64,000 nt of DNA from Shinella sp. SUS2 (GTDB taxonomy: Bacteria; Pseudomonadota; Alphaproteobacteria; Rhizobiales; Rhizobiaceae), in contig NZ_KQ410730.1 of NCBI RefSeq assembly GCF_001262505.1, positions 1-64,000 on the forward strand. Reading direction: 5' to 3'. Below are positions 37,010 to 45,816 of this stretch, piece after piece (positions within the stretch are counted from its first letter, which is position 1; the number at the start of each line of letters is the position of its first letter). The translations under genes and the position numbers were made by a program. Below the pieces are notes generated by a model that ran no database searches, had not been told where the DNA came from, and saw nothing but the letters and a program-made list of their open reading frames with translations.

Positions 37010-38434
37010 ATGATGAATTCCGATGCCATCTGGGGCCTCGTCGAGGCGAAGCGGGCGGTGTTTTTCGACCTCAGCGACCGGGTGTGGGACACGCCCGAAA
37101 CGAACTATGCGGAACATGCCGCCGCCCAGGCCCATGCAGCGGTTCTGGACGCGGAAGGCTTTCGTGTCGCGCGGGGCATGGCGGGCATGCCGACGGCGGT
37201 GATGGGGGAAGCCGGGCAAGGCGGGCCGGTCATCGCCATTCTCGGCGAATTCGATGCGCTGCCGGGCCTCAGCCAGGTGGCGGGGCTTGCCGAGGAGCGG
37301 CCGCTCGTTGCCGGCGGCAACGGGCATGGCTGCGGCCACAACCTGCTCGGCGCGGGCGCGCTGATGGCCGCCACCGCGGTCAAGGACTATCTTGCGGCAC
37401 ACGGGCTTGCCGGGCGCGTCCGCTACTATGGCTGCCCCGCCGAGGAGGGCGGCTCCTCCAAGGGCTTCATGGTACGGGCCGGCCTGTTCGACGATGTCGA
37501 CATCGCGATATCGTGGCATCCGGCGCCCTTTGCCGGCGTCAACAATCCCGTCTCGCTCGCCTGCAACGAGATCGACTTCCATTTCTCCGGCCGTGCCGCC
37601 CATGCCTCCGCCACACCCCATCTCGGGCGCAGCGCGCTCGATGCCGTCGAGCTGATGAATGTCGGCGTCAACTATCTGCGCGAGCACATGCCCTCCAGCG
37701 CCCGCATCCACTATGCCATCACCGACGCTGGTGGCCATGCGCCGAATGTCGTGCAGGCCCGCGCCTCGGTGCGCCATCTCGTGCGCGCCCGCAGCCTGCC
37801 GGAACTGCATGCCCTCTCGGCCCGCGTGCGCGCCGTCGCCGAAGGCGCGGCGATGATGACCGGCACGACGGTCACGAGCCACATCGTCAGCGGCGATGCC
37901 AATCTCGTCGGCAACACGCCGCTCGAGACCCTCATGCACCGCCATCTCGAACGGCTCGGCCCGCCGGCCTTCGACGCGGCCGACCGCGCCACGGCGGAAG
38001 CGTTCCAGAAGACCTTCACCGCCGAGGACATCGCCTCGGCCTTCGAGCGTTTCGGGCTGAAGCTGCGGCGCGGCGTGGCCTTGTGCGACACGATCGTCCC
38101 GCCCGAAAGCGGCGCGGGCACGCTGGTCGGCTCCACCGATGTCGGCACGGTGAGCTGGGTCGTGCCGACGGTGCAGATGCGCGGGGCGACCTATGCGATC
38201 GGCACGCCCGGCCATTCCTGGCAACTCGTGGCGCAGGGCAAGCTGCCCGCCGCCCACAGGGGCATGGAACACGCCGCCAAGGTGATGGCCGCAACAGCGC
38301 TCGACCTCATCGCAGATCCCGTCCTCATCGCTGCCGCAAAGGCCGATCACGCCGCCCGGCTCGACGGCACGCCCTTCGTCAACCCCATCCCCGACGACGT
38401 CGATCCTCCATTGCCGGTGAAGTCCAATGCGTAA
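37010..38434 (+). CDS. M20 family amidohydrolase (AbgB/IAA-Asp hydrolase-like)
   Basis: A 474-residue metal-dependent amidohydrolase. Metal-site motifs are GNGHGCGHNLLGAGA, PAEEGGSSKGFM and ISWHPAPF, and a dimerisation domain lies in the middle. Relatives cleave N-acyl or aminoacyl conjugates such as p-aminobenzoyl-glutamate or indole-acetyl-aspartate. The absence of a signal peptide implies cytoplasmic action on a compound brought in by the ABC transporter encoded downstream. The start is at 37010 with AAGG upstream. Confidence 0.87.
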   Translation: MMNSDAIWGLVEAKRAVFFDLSDRVWDTPETNYAEHAAAQAHAAVLDAEGFRVARGMAGMPTAVMGEAGQGGPVIAILGEFDALPGLSQVAGLAEERPLVAGGNGHGCGHNLLGAGALMAATAVKDYLAAHGLAGRVRYYGCPAEEGGSSKGFMVRAGLFDDVDIAISWHPAPFAGVNNPVSLACNEIDFHFSGRAAHASATPHLGRSALDAVELMNVGVNYLREHMPSSARIHYAITDAGGHAPNVVQARASVRHLVRARSLPELHALSARVRAVAEGAAMMTGTTVTSHIVSGDANLVGNTPLETLMHRHLERLGPPAFDAADRATAEAFQKTFTAEDIASAFERFGLKLRRGVALCDTIVPPESGAGTLVGSTDVGTVSWVVPTVQMRGATYAIGTPGHSWQLVAQGKLPAAHRGMEHAAKVMAATALDLIADPVLIAAAKADHAARLDGTPFVNPIPDDVDPPLPVKSNA

Positions 38435-40121
38435 TCCGCCTCGTCCCGACCGCGCGCGCCTCGCCGCACATATCGAAGAGTTCGCCCGCCGCATCAAACT
38501 CTCCGGCACAACGGAAGAGCGCGAGAGCTTTCATTATCTCGAACGGGAGATGGCGTCCTACGGCTACCGGACGGAACTCCTCGCCCACGACGCCTATATC
38601 AGCCTGCCCGGGCGTGCCCGCATCGAGGCCGGGGGCGAAGGCCTGCCATGCATCACGCATTCCATGTCTCTTTCGACCCCGGCCGAGGGAATTTGCGCAC
38701 CGCTTGTCTATATCGGCGACGGCAGCGCTGTGTCCTTCGCCTCGAACAGCGTTTCCGGCAAGGTTGTTCTGGTCGACGGGATCGCCGACGAACAAGTAAC
38801 CGCACTGGCCGCCCTTCATGGAGCGGTGGGTCAGATCCATATCAGCCCAAACGAACATCTCTACGAGATGTGTGTTTCGCCGGTATGGGGCAATCCTTCG
38901 CAGATAACGCGGCCGCTGCTGCCATCCACGGTCGTTTGCACCATCGCCTGTGATGACGGGGCTGCCCTGAAGGCGCGCTCACTGAACGATGAAACCCTCT
39001 CCGTGAAGCTCTGGGCCGAGGTGGATACCGGCTGGCGAAAGACGCCGCTCCTTGTCGCCGAGTTGCCGCCGGCGAACGCGGAGCACACCGACCATCCGTT
39101 CGTTCTGCTGTCCGGCCACCACGACACATGGCACTACGGCGTCATGGACAATGGCGGCGCCAACGCCACCATGCTCGAAGCAGCGCGGTTGCTTGCCGAG
39201 CGACGCGACCTGTGGAGGCGCGGCCTCAGGCTCTGCTTCTGGTCCGGGCACTCCCATGGTCGCTATTCCGGATCGGCCTGGTATGCGGATGAACACTGGG
39301 ATGAACTCAACCGGCGTTGCGCCGTCCATGTCAACGTCGATTCGACCGGCGGCGCGGGAGCAAGCGTTCTTGCAAACTCGGCGGTCATCGACGAGCTGAA
39401 GACGCTTGCCGCCGAGGAAATCGAGGCGGTGTCCGGCCAGATTCACGCGGGGCGCCGCCACCAGCGGGTTGCAGACCAGTCATTCTGGGGCATCGGAATA
39501 CCTTCGATGTTCGGAAGCATCAGCCATCACCCTCCCGGCGGCGTGAAGCGCCCTTCGACCCATGGCTGGTGGTGGCATACGCCGCACGACCTGATCGAGC
39601 ACATGGACCTCGACAACCTCGATCGCGATACGGCGGTCGTCCTGGCCGTGCTGTCTCGCCTGCTCATCGATCCGGTCCTGCCGTTGGACTATACGGCCTT
39701 CACCGCCTCGATGCGTTCGGAACTCTCGGCGCTGGTGGCCGGCCTCGATGGCCGTCTTGATATCACCGGTCTGCTCGGCCGCCTCGATGCGCTTGAGGCG
39801 GCGGCCCGAACCGTGAACGAAATGGCCAAGAGCGCGCGTGAAGGCCAGTGGGCCGAGATCGACCGCGCCCTGATGCGGGTGTCGCGTGCCCTCGTCCCGA
39901 TCAACTACACGAGCGGCAATCGGTTCAGCCATGACAGCGCCCTGCCGCATCCTGCCTGGCCCTCGCTTTCCGGCCTTCGCGCGCTCGCAGAGCTCTCCGA
40001 AGACGCTGCGGACACCGCCTTCCATGTCGTCTCCGCACGACAAAGCAGAAATCTCGTCACCCATAGCCTTGGGGAGGCACAGGCGATGTTTGCCGCCCTC
40101 ATCGAGCACAGGGAAGGCTGA
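38427..40121 (+). CDS. M28-family peptidase-like protein with altered metal site
   Basis: A 564-residue protein with a protease-associated-type segment (about 90-150) and an M28 aminopeptidase-like domain. SGHHDTWHYGVMDNGGAN supplies the first His and Asp ligands and THGWWWHTPHDL the last His. The catalytic Glu-Glu pair is replaced: the segment reads WSGHSHGRYSGS. It may be a different hydrolase or use another base. It overlaps the M20 stop by 8 bases, so the two are translationally coupled. Confidence 0.78.
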   Translation: MRNPPRPDRARLAAHIEEFARRIKLSGTTEERESFHYLEREMASYGYRTELLAHDAYISLPGRARIEAGGEGLPCITHSMSLSTPAEGICAPLVYIGDGSAVSFASNSVSGKVVLVDGIADEQVTALAALHGAVGQIHISPNEHLYEMCVSPVWGNPSQITRPLLPSTVVCTIACDDGAALKARSLNDETLSVKLWAEVDTGWRKTPLLVAELPPANAEHTDHPFVLLSGHHDTWHYGVMDNGGANATMLEAARLLAERRDLWRRGLRLCFWSGHSHGRYSGSAWYADEHWDELNRRCAVHVNVDSTGGAGASVLANSAVIDELKTLAAEEIEAVSGQIHAGRRHQRVADQSFWGIGIPSMFGSISHHPPGGVKRPSTHGWWWHTPHDLIEHMDLDNLDRDTAVVLAVLSRLLIDPVLPLDYTAFTASMRSELSALVAGLDGRLDITGLLGRLDALEAAARTVNEMAKSAREGQWAEIDRALMRVSRALVPINYTSGNRFSHDSALPHPAWPSLSGLRALAELSEDAADTAFHVVSARQSRNLVTHSLGEAQAMFAALIEHREG

Positions 40122-40185
40122 CAAAACGCATCATTTCACCGCAGCACAACCGAGAGACATTCGGCAATAAAAAGGGAACGGAAAG

Positions 40186-41034
40186 ATGAAACGGAATGCA
40201 TGGATATCGGCTATTCTCCTGAGCAGCATTGCCCTTGCGGCGTCTACGGCCGCCGCCAGGGACTGGACCCATGTCCGGGTGGGCATAGAGGGTGCATTTC
40301 CGCCATGGAATGCGCTCGACGCGAAGGGGCAACTGTCCGGCTTCGACGTTGACCTGATCAAGGACATATGCGCCCGCGCCAAGGTCGAATGCGAGTTGCA
40401 GGCGGGCGAGTGGACGAGCCTCATTCCCAGTCTGAATGCCGGGAAATTCGACCTCGTCATGACGCTCGGCATCAACGAGAAGCGCAAGAAGGTCGTTGAC
40501 TTCACAGTTCCCTACGCCAGTGGCGTCGCAACGTTCCTGATTGCCAGGGACGGACCGGTCGCAGAACTCCCCATGACGGGAGAACGCCTCAATCTCAACG
40601 ACAAGCAAAAGGCTGAGCCGGTCATGGCGGAGATCGGCAAGCGCCTCGAAGGCAGAACGATCGGTGTCGTGCAGTCGACCAGTCAGGAGCAGCTCATCAA
40701 CGCGTATTTCGGCGACGCCGTCACGGTCCGCACCTACAAAAGTTCGGGTGAACGCGACCTCGACATCAAGGCTGGCCGCCTCGACGCAGGCTTCGACAGC
40801 GGCGTCTACGGCACGAAGATGCTTGCCGAGCCGGGCAACGAGACCCTGGCGATGACCGGCCCGCTGGTGAAAGGCGCAATGCTGGCGACGGAAGTCGCCA
40901 TGGGTATGCGCAAGGGCGAAGTCGAGTTGAAAGCCAAATTCGACGAGGCGATCAAGCAGGCCGCTGCCGATGGTGTCATTCGCGCCCTCTCCACGAAATG
41001 GAGCAAGCTTGATCTAACCCCTTCCTACCAGTGA
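40186..41034 (+). CDS. Polar amino-acid ABC transporter substrate-binding protein 1
   Basis: A 282-residue periplasmic protein of the HisJ/ArgT family with a signal peptide of about 24 residues (AALAASTAAA-like end). VGIEGAFPPWN, GFDVDLIKDICARAKVECEL and SLIPSLNAGKFDLVMT are the family's ligand-site motifs. A second such protein is encoded at 43422. The binding-site pattern is that of basic amino acids or opines. Confidence 0.88.
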   Translation: MKRNAWISAILLSSIALAASTAAARDWTHVRVGIEGAFPPWNALDAKGQLSGFDVDLIKDICARAKVECELQAGEWTSLIPSLNAGKFDLVMTLGINEKRKKVVDFTVPYASGVATFLIARDGPVAELPMTGERLNLNDKQKAEPVMAEIGKRLEGRTIGVVQSTSQEQLINAYFGDAVTVRTYKSSGERDLDIKAGRLDAGFDSGVYGTKMLAEPGNETLAMTGPLVKGAMLATEVAMGMRKGEVELKAKFDEAIKQAAADGVIRALSTKWSKLDLTPSYQ

Positions 41035-41146
41035 ACCGAGCCCGCCGGGTGGGTCTTTCAGGACCCATCCGGCCCTCGTCAGGCGGACACACCACAATGA
41101 ACAGATGGCCAAACTCGATACCGGCGGGCCGGGGACCCTTCTCGCC

Positions 41147-41866
41147 ATGAGCCAACCCAGCATCCTCGATCTCGTAAGCTTCGGGCCGAACGGCTGGGGC
41201 CAGGCGCTGGCCGCCGGCGCCACCATGACGATCCTCATCGCGCTGGCCGGCTTCTTCATCGGCGGCCTGATCGGCACGGCGGGCGCCTGGGCGAAGATTT
41301 CCGGCGGGCCGGCCGTGCGGTTCGCTGCGGAAACCTACACGACGGTGCTGCGCGGCATTCCGGACCTGCTCGTCATCTACCTCTTCTATTTCGGCGGCAG
41401 TGCCGTCGTCAGCGCGGTCGGGCGGCTGTTCGGGGCGGAGGGTTTCGTCAGCTTTCCGGGCTTTCTGGCCGGCGCCCTTGCCGTCGGCGTCACCTCGGGC
41501 GCGCAGCAGACCGAGGTCTTTCGCGGCGCCTTCCGCGCCGTGCATCCCGGCGAGCTGGAGGCGGCAACCGCCTGCGGCATGGGCCGGGCGCTGAAATTCC
41601 GCCGGGTCGTCGCGCCGCTGACGCTGCGCCATGCCCTGCCCGGCCTCGGCAATGTCTGGCAGGTGGTGCTGAAGGAATCCGCTCTCGTCTCGGTCACCGG
41701 CGTCGTCGAGCTGCTGCGCCAGGCGCAGATCGGCGCGGGCTCCACCAGCCTGCCCTTCGATTTCTACCTGATCGCGGCGCTGATCTACCTCGCCATATCC
41801 ACCCTGTCCGGCTTTCTGCTCCACACCTCGGAGCGCCGGTTCTCGCGCGGCGTCAGGAGGGGCTGA
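41147..41866 (+). CDS. Polar amino-acid ABC transporter permease 1
   Basis: A 239-residue HisQ-type permease: [17 protein letters not shown] at the start, [19 protein letters not shown], and the coupling loop [28 protein letters not shown]. The start is uncertain (ATG 41147 or 41105; neither has a strong ribosome site). Its stop overlaps the next ATG (TGATG). Confidence 0.88.
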   Translation: MSQPSILDLVSFGPNGWGQALAAGATMTILIALAGFFIGGLIGTAGAWAKISGGPAVRFAAETYTTVLRGIPDLLVIYLFYFGGSAVVSAVGRLFGAEGFVSFPGFLAGALAVGVTSGAQQTEVFRGAFRAVHPGELEAATACGMGRALKFRRVVAPLTLRHALPGLGNVWQVVLKESALVSVTGVVELLRQAQIGAGSTSLPFDFYLIAALIYLAISTLSGFLLHTSERRFSRGVRRG

Positions 41867-42594
41867 TGGACATCGTCTTTCTCTGGGAAACCTTCGTCAG
41901 CCTGCTTGGCGCCTTGCCGCTGACGCTGGAGCTTGCGGCAACCGCCATCCTGCTCGGCGCGGGCCTTGCCCTGGCTCTGGCGCTTGCCCGGCTTTCCGGC
42001 ATTTTCCTGCTCGACTGGTCCGCCCGGCTCTATGTCTTCCTCTTCCGCGGCACGCCGCTTCTGGTGCAGATCTTCCTCATCTACTACGGCCTCAGCCAGT
42101 TTCCGGCCGTGCGGCACTCCTTCCTCTGGCCGGTGCTGCGCGAACCCTACTGGTGCGCCGTTCTGGCGCTGATGCTGAACACGGCCGCCTATGCCAGCGA
42201 GATCATCCGCGGCGGCCTGCTCTCCGTGCCGCATGGCCAGGTCGAGGCCGCGCGTGCCTGCGGCATGCCGCGCTTCATGATCTTCCGCCGGGTCGTCCTG
42301 CCGCTCGCCATTCGCCAGGCGCTGCCGGGCTACGGCAACGAGATGATCGCCATGGTGAAAGCGACCTCGCTCGCCTCGATCATCACGCTGATGGAAATCA
42401 CCGGCGTCGCGGCGCGCATCATCTCGGAAAGCTACCGGGTGATCGAGGTCTTCGTCGTCGCCGGCGCGCTCTATCTCGTGCTCAATTTCGTGCTCACCCG
42501 GCTCGTCGCCGCGCTCGAACACCGGCTGAGCCCGGCGCAGCGCCGGCCGCTGCCCCTGCCCTCCTCCGCCGCCCTTTCGGGAGAAACCCCTTGA
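41866..42594 (+). CDS. Polar amino-acid ABC transporter permease 2
   Basis: A 242-residue HisM-type permease with [39 protein letters not shown] and the loop [28 protein letters not shown]. It pairs with permease 1 as a heterodimer. Its stop overlaps the TTG start of the ATPase gene. Confidence 0.92.
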   Translation: MDIVFLWETFVSLLGALPLTLELAATAILLGAGLALALALARLSGIFLLDWSARLYVFLFRGTPLLVQIFLIYYGLSQFPAVRHSFLWPVLREPYWCAVLALMLNTAAYASEIIRGGLLSVPHGQVEAARACGMPRFMIFRRVVLPLAIRQALPGYGNEMIAMVKATSLASIITLMEITGVAARIISESYRVIEVFVVAGALYLVLNFVLTRLVAALEHRLSPAQRRPLPLPSSAALSGETP

Positions 42595-43370
42595 CCCAGA
42601 CCCACACCGCACCGCCCGTCGCCATCGCCGTGCGCGACCTGAAGAAGCGCTTCGGCCCCATCGAGGTGCTGAAGGGCATCAGCCTGGAAGCACGCGAGGG
42701 CGAGGTCGTCTCGATCCTCGGCTCCTCCGGCTCCGGCAAGTCGACGCTGCTGCGCTGCATCAACCTTCTGGAAGTGCCTGATTCCGGCTCGATCTGCGTC
42801 GCGGGCGAGGAAATCCGCCTGAAGGCCGCCGGCGATGGCCGCAGCCGGCCGGCCGATGCGCGGCAGGTCGACCGCATCCGCGCCGAACTCGGCATGGTCT
42901 TCCAGAGCTTCAATCTCTGGTCCCATCGCACCGTCCTGGAAAACGTCATCGAGGCGCCCGTCCATGTGCTGAAGCGCCCGCGCCGCGAGGCGATCGAGGA
43001 GGCCGAGGCGCTGCTGGCCAAAGTCGGCATCGCCGACAAGCGCAACCACTATCCCGCCCACCTCTCCGGCGGCCAGCAGCAGCGCGCCGCCATCGCCCGG
43101 GCACTCGCCATGCGGCCCAAGGCCATGCTGTTCGACGAGCCCACTTCCGCGCTCGATCCCGAGCTCGTCGGCGAGGTGCTGCGCGTCATGCGCGGCCTTG
43201 CCGAGGAAGGCCGCACCATGCTGGTCGTCACCCATGAGATGGGTTTCGCCCGCGACGTGTCGAACCGCGTCGTCTTCCTCCACCAGGGCGCCATCGAGGA
43301 GGAAGGCACGCCTGACGAGGTCTTCACCCGCTCCGGATCCGCCCGGTTCCGACAGTTCATCAGCGCCTGA
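42591..43370 (+). CDS. Polar amino-acid ABC transporter ATP-binding protein
   Basis: A 259-residue HisP-type ATPase. Walker A is GSSGSGKST, the signature LSGGQQQR, Walker [15 protein letters not shown] and the switch His is in VVTHEMG. It starts with TTG at 42591, overlapping the upstream TGA, with GGGAGA seven bases before it; no ATG in this frame gives the complete N-terminus. Confidence 0.92.
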   Translation: MTQTHTAPPVAIAVRDLKKRFGPIEVLKGISLEAREGEVVSILGSSGSGKSTLLRCINLLEVPDSGSICVAGEEIRLKAAGDGRSRPADARQVDRIRAELGMVFQSFNLWSHRTVLENVIEAPVHVLKRPRREAIEEAEALLAKVGIADKRNHYPAHLSGGQQQRAAIARALAMRPKAMLFDEPTSALDPELVGEVLRVMRGLAEEGRTMLVVTHEMGFARDVSNRVVFLHQGAIEEEGTPDEVFTRSGSARFRQFISA

Positions 43371-43421
43371 GCGCGTTTCAGCCGCAAAACGCCACCGCCA
43401 CCAAACAAAAGGGGAATGCAC

Positions 43422-44279
43422 ATGAAGAACACAGCCAAGATCGCCCTAGCGGCCCTCGGCCTCGCCGCGACCGTCACGGCCGGCGCGGCCATGGCGGAGG
43501 AGAAGACGTGGACGACGGTGACGATCGCCACCGAGGGCGCCTTCCCGCCCTACAACCTCACCAAGCCCGACGGCACGCTCGACGGCTACGAGATCGAGCT
43601 CAGCAAGGTTCTCTGCGCCCATATGAAGGTCGAATGCACCATCGTGCCGCAGGCCTTCGACGGCATCATCCCGGCGCTGAACGCCGGCAAGTTCGATGCC
43701 ATCATGGCCGGCATGTCGGCGACGGAAAAGCGCAAAGAGGTCATCGACTTCTCGCTGTCCTACGGCAGCACCGGCCAGGCTTTTGCCACCCTGAAGGGCA
43801 GCGACCTCGAAAACATGCCGATGAAAGGCGAGCTTTTCTCCCTTGCCTCCAACGAGGCGGGCGCCCGCAAGGCCGCAGAAGACCTGAAGCCGCTGCTCGA
43901 CGGCAAGACCATCGGCGTGCAGAGCGCCTCGATCGCCGCCCGCTTCATCGACGAATACCTGAAGGGCGCCGTCGAGGTACGGGAATACAAGACGACCGAG
44001 CAGCACGACCTCGACCTCATCGCTGGCCGGGTCGATCTCGTCATGGCCTCCATGGGCTACCTGATGACCGCAGCGGAAAAGCCGGCCAATGCGGACATGG
44101 CCATCGTCGGCCCGCGCTTCCAGGGCGGGTTCCTCGGCGCCGGCAGCTCGGTCGGCCTGCGCAAGAGCGATCCGGAGCTGAAGGCGCTGTTCGATGCCGC
44201 CATCACCGCCGCCAAGGACAACGGCACGATCAAGCGCCTGTCGGAAAAGTGGTTCGGCTTCGACCTGACGCCGCGCTGA
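43422..44279 (+). CDS. Polar amino-acid ABC transporter substrate-binding protein 2
   Basis: A 285-residue HisJ-type binding protein with a signal peptide ending near GAAMAEE. VTIATEGAFPPYNLTKPDG and GYEIELSKVLCAHMKVECTIV closely parallel the protein encoded at 40186. AAGGGG lies seven bases before the ATG at 43422; an ATG at 43416 overlaps less well. Two binding proteins for one membrane complex suggest two related ligands, perhaps a conjugate and the freed amino acid. Confidence 0.9.
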   Translation: MKNTAKIALAALGLAATVTAGAAMAEEKTWTTVTIATEGAFPPYNLTKPDGTLDGYEIELSKVLCAHMKVECTIVPQAFDGIIPALNAGKFDAIMAGMSATEKRKEVIDFSLSYGSTGQAFATLKGSDLENMPMKGELFSLASNEAGARKAAEDLKPLLDGKTIGVQSASIAARFIDEYLKGAVEVREYKTTEQHDLDLIAGRVDLVMASMGYLMTAAEKPANADMAIVGPRFQGGFLGAGSSVGLRKSDPELKALFDAAITAAKDNGTIKRLSEKWFGFDLTPR

Positions 44280-44318
44280 TGCCCGGTTGAAGCCAGCAAG
44301 AGCAAATCCCTGATCGAA

Positions 44319-44362
44319 CGCGCCCTGCAAGGATCCCGGAAACGGGCGGCTTGCAGGGCGCG
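44319..44362 (+). terminator. Compound hairpin after the hydrolase-transport operon
   Basis: CGCGCCCTGCAAG (44319-44331) pairs perfectly with CTTGCAGGGCGCG (44350-44362). The apex holds a second stem CCCG/CGGG closed by a GAAA (GNRA) tetraloop. It lies 40 bases after the last gene of the operon. There is no T-run, so it may act by Rho-dependent termination or protect the 3' end. Confidence 0.6.
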
Positions 44363-44428
44363 AGCGGCCGTCTGTTGACAGCCCGTCGCGGCTACCCTAC
44401 AGCGGGGGCTCCCGAGAGAAGGAGATTT

Positions 44429-44449
44429 ATGCGCAGAGGTCCCGTCTGA
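44429..44449 (+). CDS. Possible six-codon leader peptide
   Basis: A strong AAGGAG (44419-44424) is followed four bases later by ATG and a six-residue frame (MRRGPV, stop TGA). It lies in the leader of the GNAT gene, 75 bases before its GTG start. Expression is inferred from the ribosome site only; it could be a chance pattern. Confidence 0.3.
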   Translation: MRRGPV

Positions 44450-44523
44450 GCCGCCCTATGCGGTGCTGCCCGGCATCCCGGATGCCGATCCCCTTTGCAC
44501 ATCCATCTTTCTGTGGAGTTTTC

Positions 44524-44973
44524 GTGAAAAACGACATCATTCTCCGTGCCTATGACCCGGCATCGGACCTCAAGACCCTGTCCAACATCTGGTTCGACGC
44601 CTCGCTGAAGGCCCATGCCTTCCTGGGCGAACCGCGTCTGCGCGCGCAGCAGACGCTGATCGAAACGACCTACCTGCCCGCAGCCGAAACCATCGTCGCC
44701 TGCCATCGCGAAAGGCCCGTTGGTTTCATCAGCCTGCTCGACACCTTCGTCGGCGGCCTGTTCGTCGCGCCGGGCCAGCAGGGCCGCGGGATCGGGCGCA
44801 CCCTGATCGCCGAGGCGCTTGCCCTGAAGGGCGAGCTGGTGCTGGAGGTCTATACGCGTAATGCCGAGGCCTTTGCCTTCTACGGCGCCCTCGGCTTTGC
44901 GGAAATCTCCCGGCGGCCGAGCGACGACGAAGGCCTGCCGTTCGAAAATGCCCGTCTGCGCCTGAAAGCCTGA
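44524..44973 (+). CDS. GNAT-family N-acetyltransferase
   Basis: A 149-residue GNAT protein. The acetyl-CoA loop is GGLFVAPGQQGRGIGRTLIAEA and the C-terminal strand-turn EVYTRNAEAFAFYGALGF is typical. The start is GTG at 44524 with GGAG five bases upstream. The substrate is unknown; nearby amide hydrolase and amino-acid transport genes suggest a small amine or amino acid. Confidence 0.82.
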   Translation: MKNDIILRAYDPASDLKTLSNIWFDASLKAHAFLGEPRLRAQQTLIETTYLPAAETIVACHRERPVGFISLLDTFVGGLFVAPGQQGRGIGRTLIAEALALKGELVLEVYTRNAEAFAFYGALGFAEISRRPSDDEGLPFENARLRLKA

Positions 44974-44979
44974 CGGCCG

Positions 44980-45010
44980 GCCGGAGCAGCACGCCTGCTC
45001 CGGCTCTTTT
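44980..45010 (+). terminator. Intrinsic terminator between GNAT and GntR genes
   Basis: GCCGGAGCAG (44980-44989) and CTGCTCCGGC (44995-45004) form a perfect 10-bp stem with a five-base loop, followed by TCTTTT. It ends the GNAT transcript, and the GntR gene converges on it. Confidence 0.85.
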
Positions 45011-45016
45011 CGCCAC

Positions 45017-45661
45017 TCAGCTGCGGATCGGCGCCTGGCGGATGTGGATTTCGATCAGCCGCTTCAGCTCCGCGACATCGCCGGCCGCCAGCGCATCGAC
45101 CATCAGGTGGTGCTCGCGGGCGGATTGTTCGATGCGCGCGCGGGTGCGCCACTGGGAGACCGGCGCGGAGGCCGTGCGCTGGCGGATTTCCGCGACGAGT
45201 TCGACAAGTTCGAGATTGCCCGAAAGGAGCAGCAGCGCCCGGTGGAAGGCGAGGTTGGCGTCGTAGTGCTCGATGATCGTGCCGCGAAACGACATGTCGT
45301 CGAATTGCCGGGCAAGGCCGCGCAGGGTCTCGATCGCCTCGGGTGTCGCATGAGCGACCATCCGGTCGGCAACGGACGTCTCCAGGATCACGCGGATATC
45401 GCTGATCTCCTGCGTGCGGGCATCGTCGACCTCGTAGACCTGGTAGCCGCGGTTGGGAATGTGCTGCACCAGCCGCTTCTGCGACAGACGGTCGAGCGCC
45501 CGGCGCACCTCCGGCCGCGTGCAGGCGTAGCGGCGTTCGAGGTCGATCTGCTTCAGCCAGGTGCCTGCCGGCAGGGTTCCCGTCAGGATATCCTGCAACA
45601 GGAGATCCGTGACATCCCGTTCCTCCGCCTCGACTGCCGCTTCCGTCTGTGCCGCCCGCAT
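45017..45661 (-). CDS. GntR-family regulator with FCD domain
   Basis: A 214-residue regulator of the FadR/FCD branch. The N-terminal winged helix includes GTWLKQIDLERRYACTRPEVRRALDRL and RGYQVYEV; the C-terminal FCD domain has HYDANLAFHRALLLLSGN and EHHLMVDALAAGDV, with likely metal-binding His. A palindromic site 47-66 bases upstream of its start matches one before the M20 operon, so it probably represses both, released by a pathway acid. Confidence 0.9.
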   Translation of the reverse strand: MRAAQTEAAVEAEERDVTDLLLQDILTGTLPAGTWLKQIDLERRYACTRPEVRRALDRLSQKRLVQHIPNRGYQVYEVDDARTQEISDIRVILETSVADRMVAHATPEAIETLRGLARQFDDMSFRGTIIEHYDANLAFHRALLLLSGNLELVELVAEIRQRTASAPVSQWRTRARIEQSAREHHLMVDALAAGDVAELKRLIEIHIRQAPIRS

Positions 45662-45707
45662 CGTCCGTCCCGCTTTCTGACCGCGCGCCGCTCTGCTTCG
45701 ATCGCGG

Positions 45708-45727
45708 AATTGGCGCCATTTTTGGAG
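45708..45727. promoter_or_regulatory. Probable autoregulatory GntR operator
   Basis: AATTGGCGCCATTTTTGGAG shares 17 of 20 bases with 36967-36986 in front of the M20 hydrolase operon. The core TGGCGCCA is palindromic. It lies upstream of the leftward GntR gene. Confidence 0.7.
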
Positions 45728-45816
45728 AAACTATGATAGCTGCCCGCGCAATTCAATGCGGATTGCCGTTTTCAGTCAAAAGCTTGCCGAGTTTCCCGTC
45801 CTGCCACCCTGCAGCA

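Noticed and set aside
36646..38799. A 717-codon frame running across the M20 amidohydrolase gene
   Set aside because: It is out of frame with the M20 gene, Arg/Ala-rich, and crosses repeat B and the operator; the M20 frame has the metal-site motifs.
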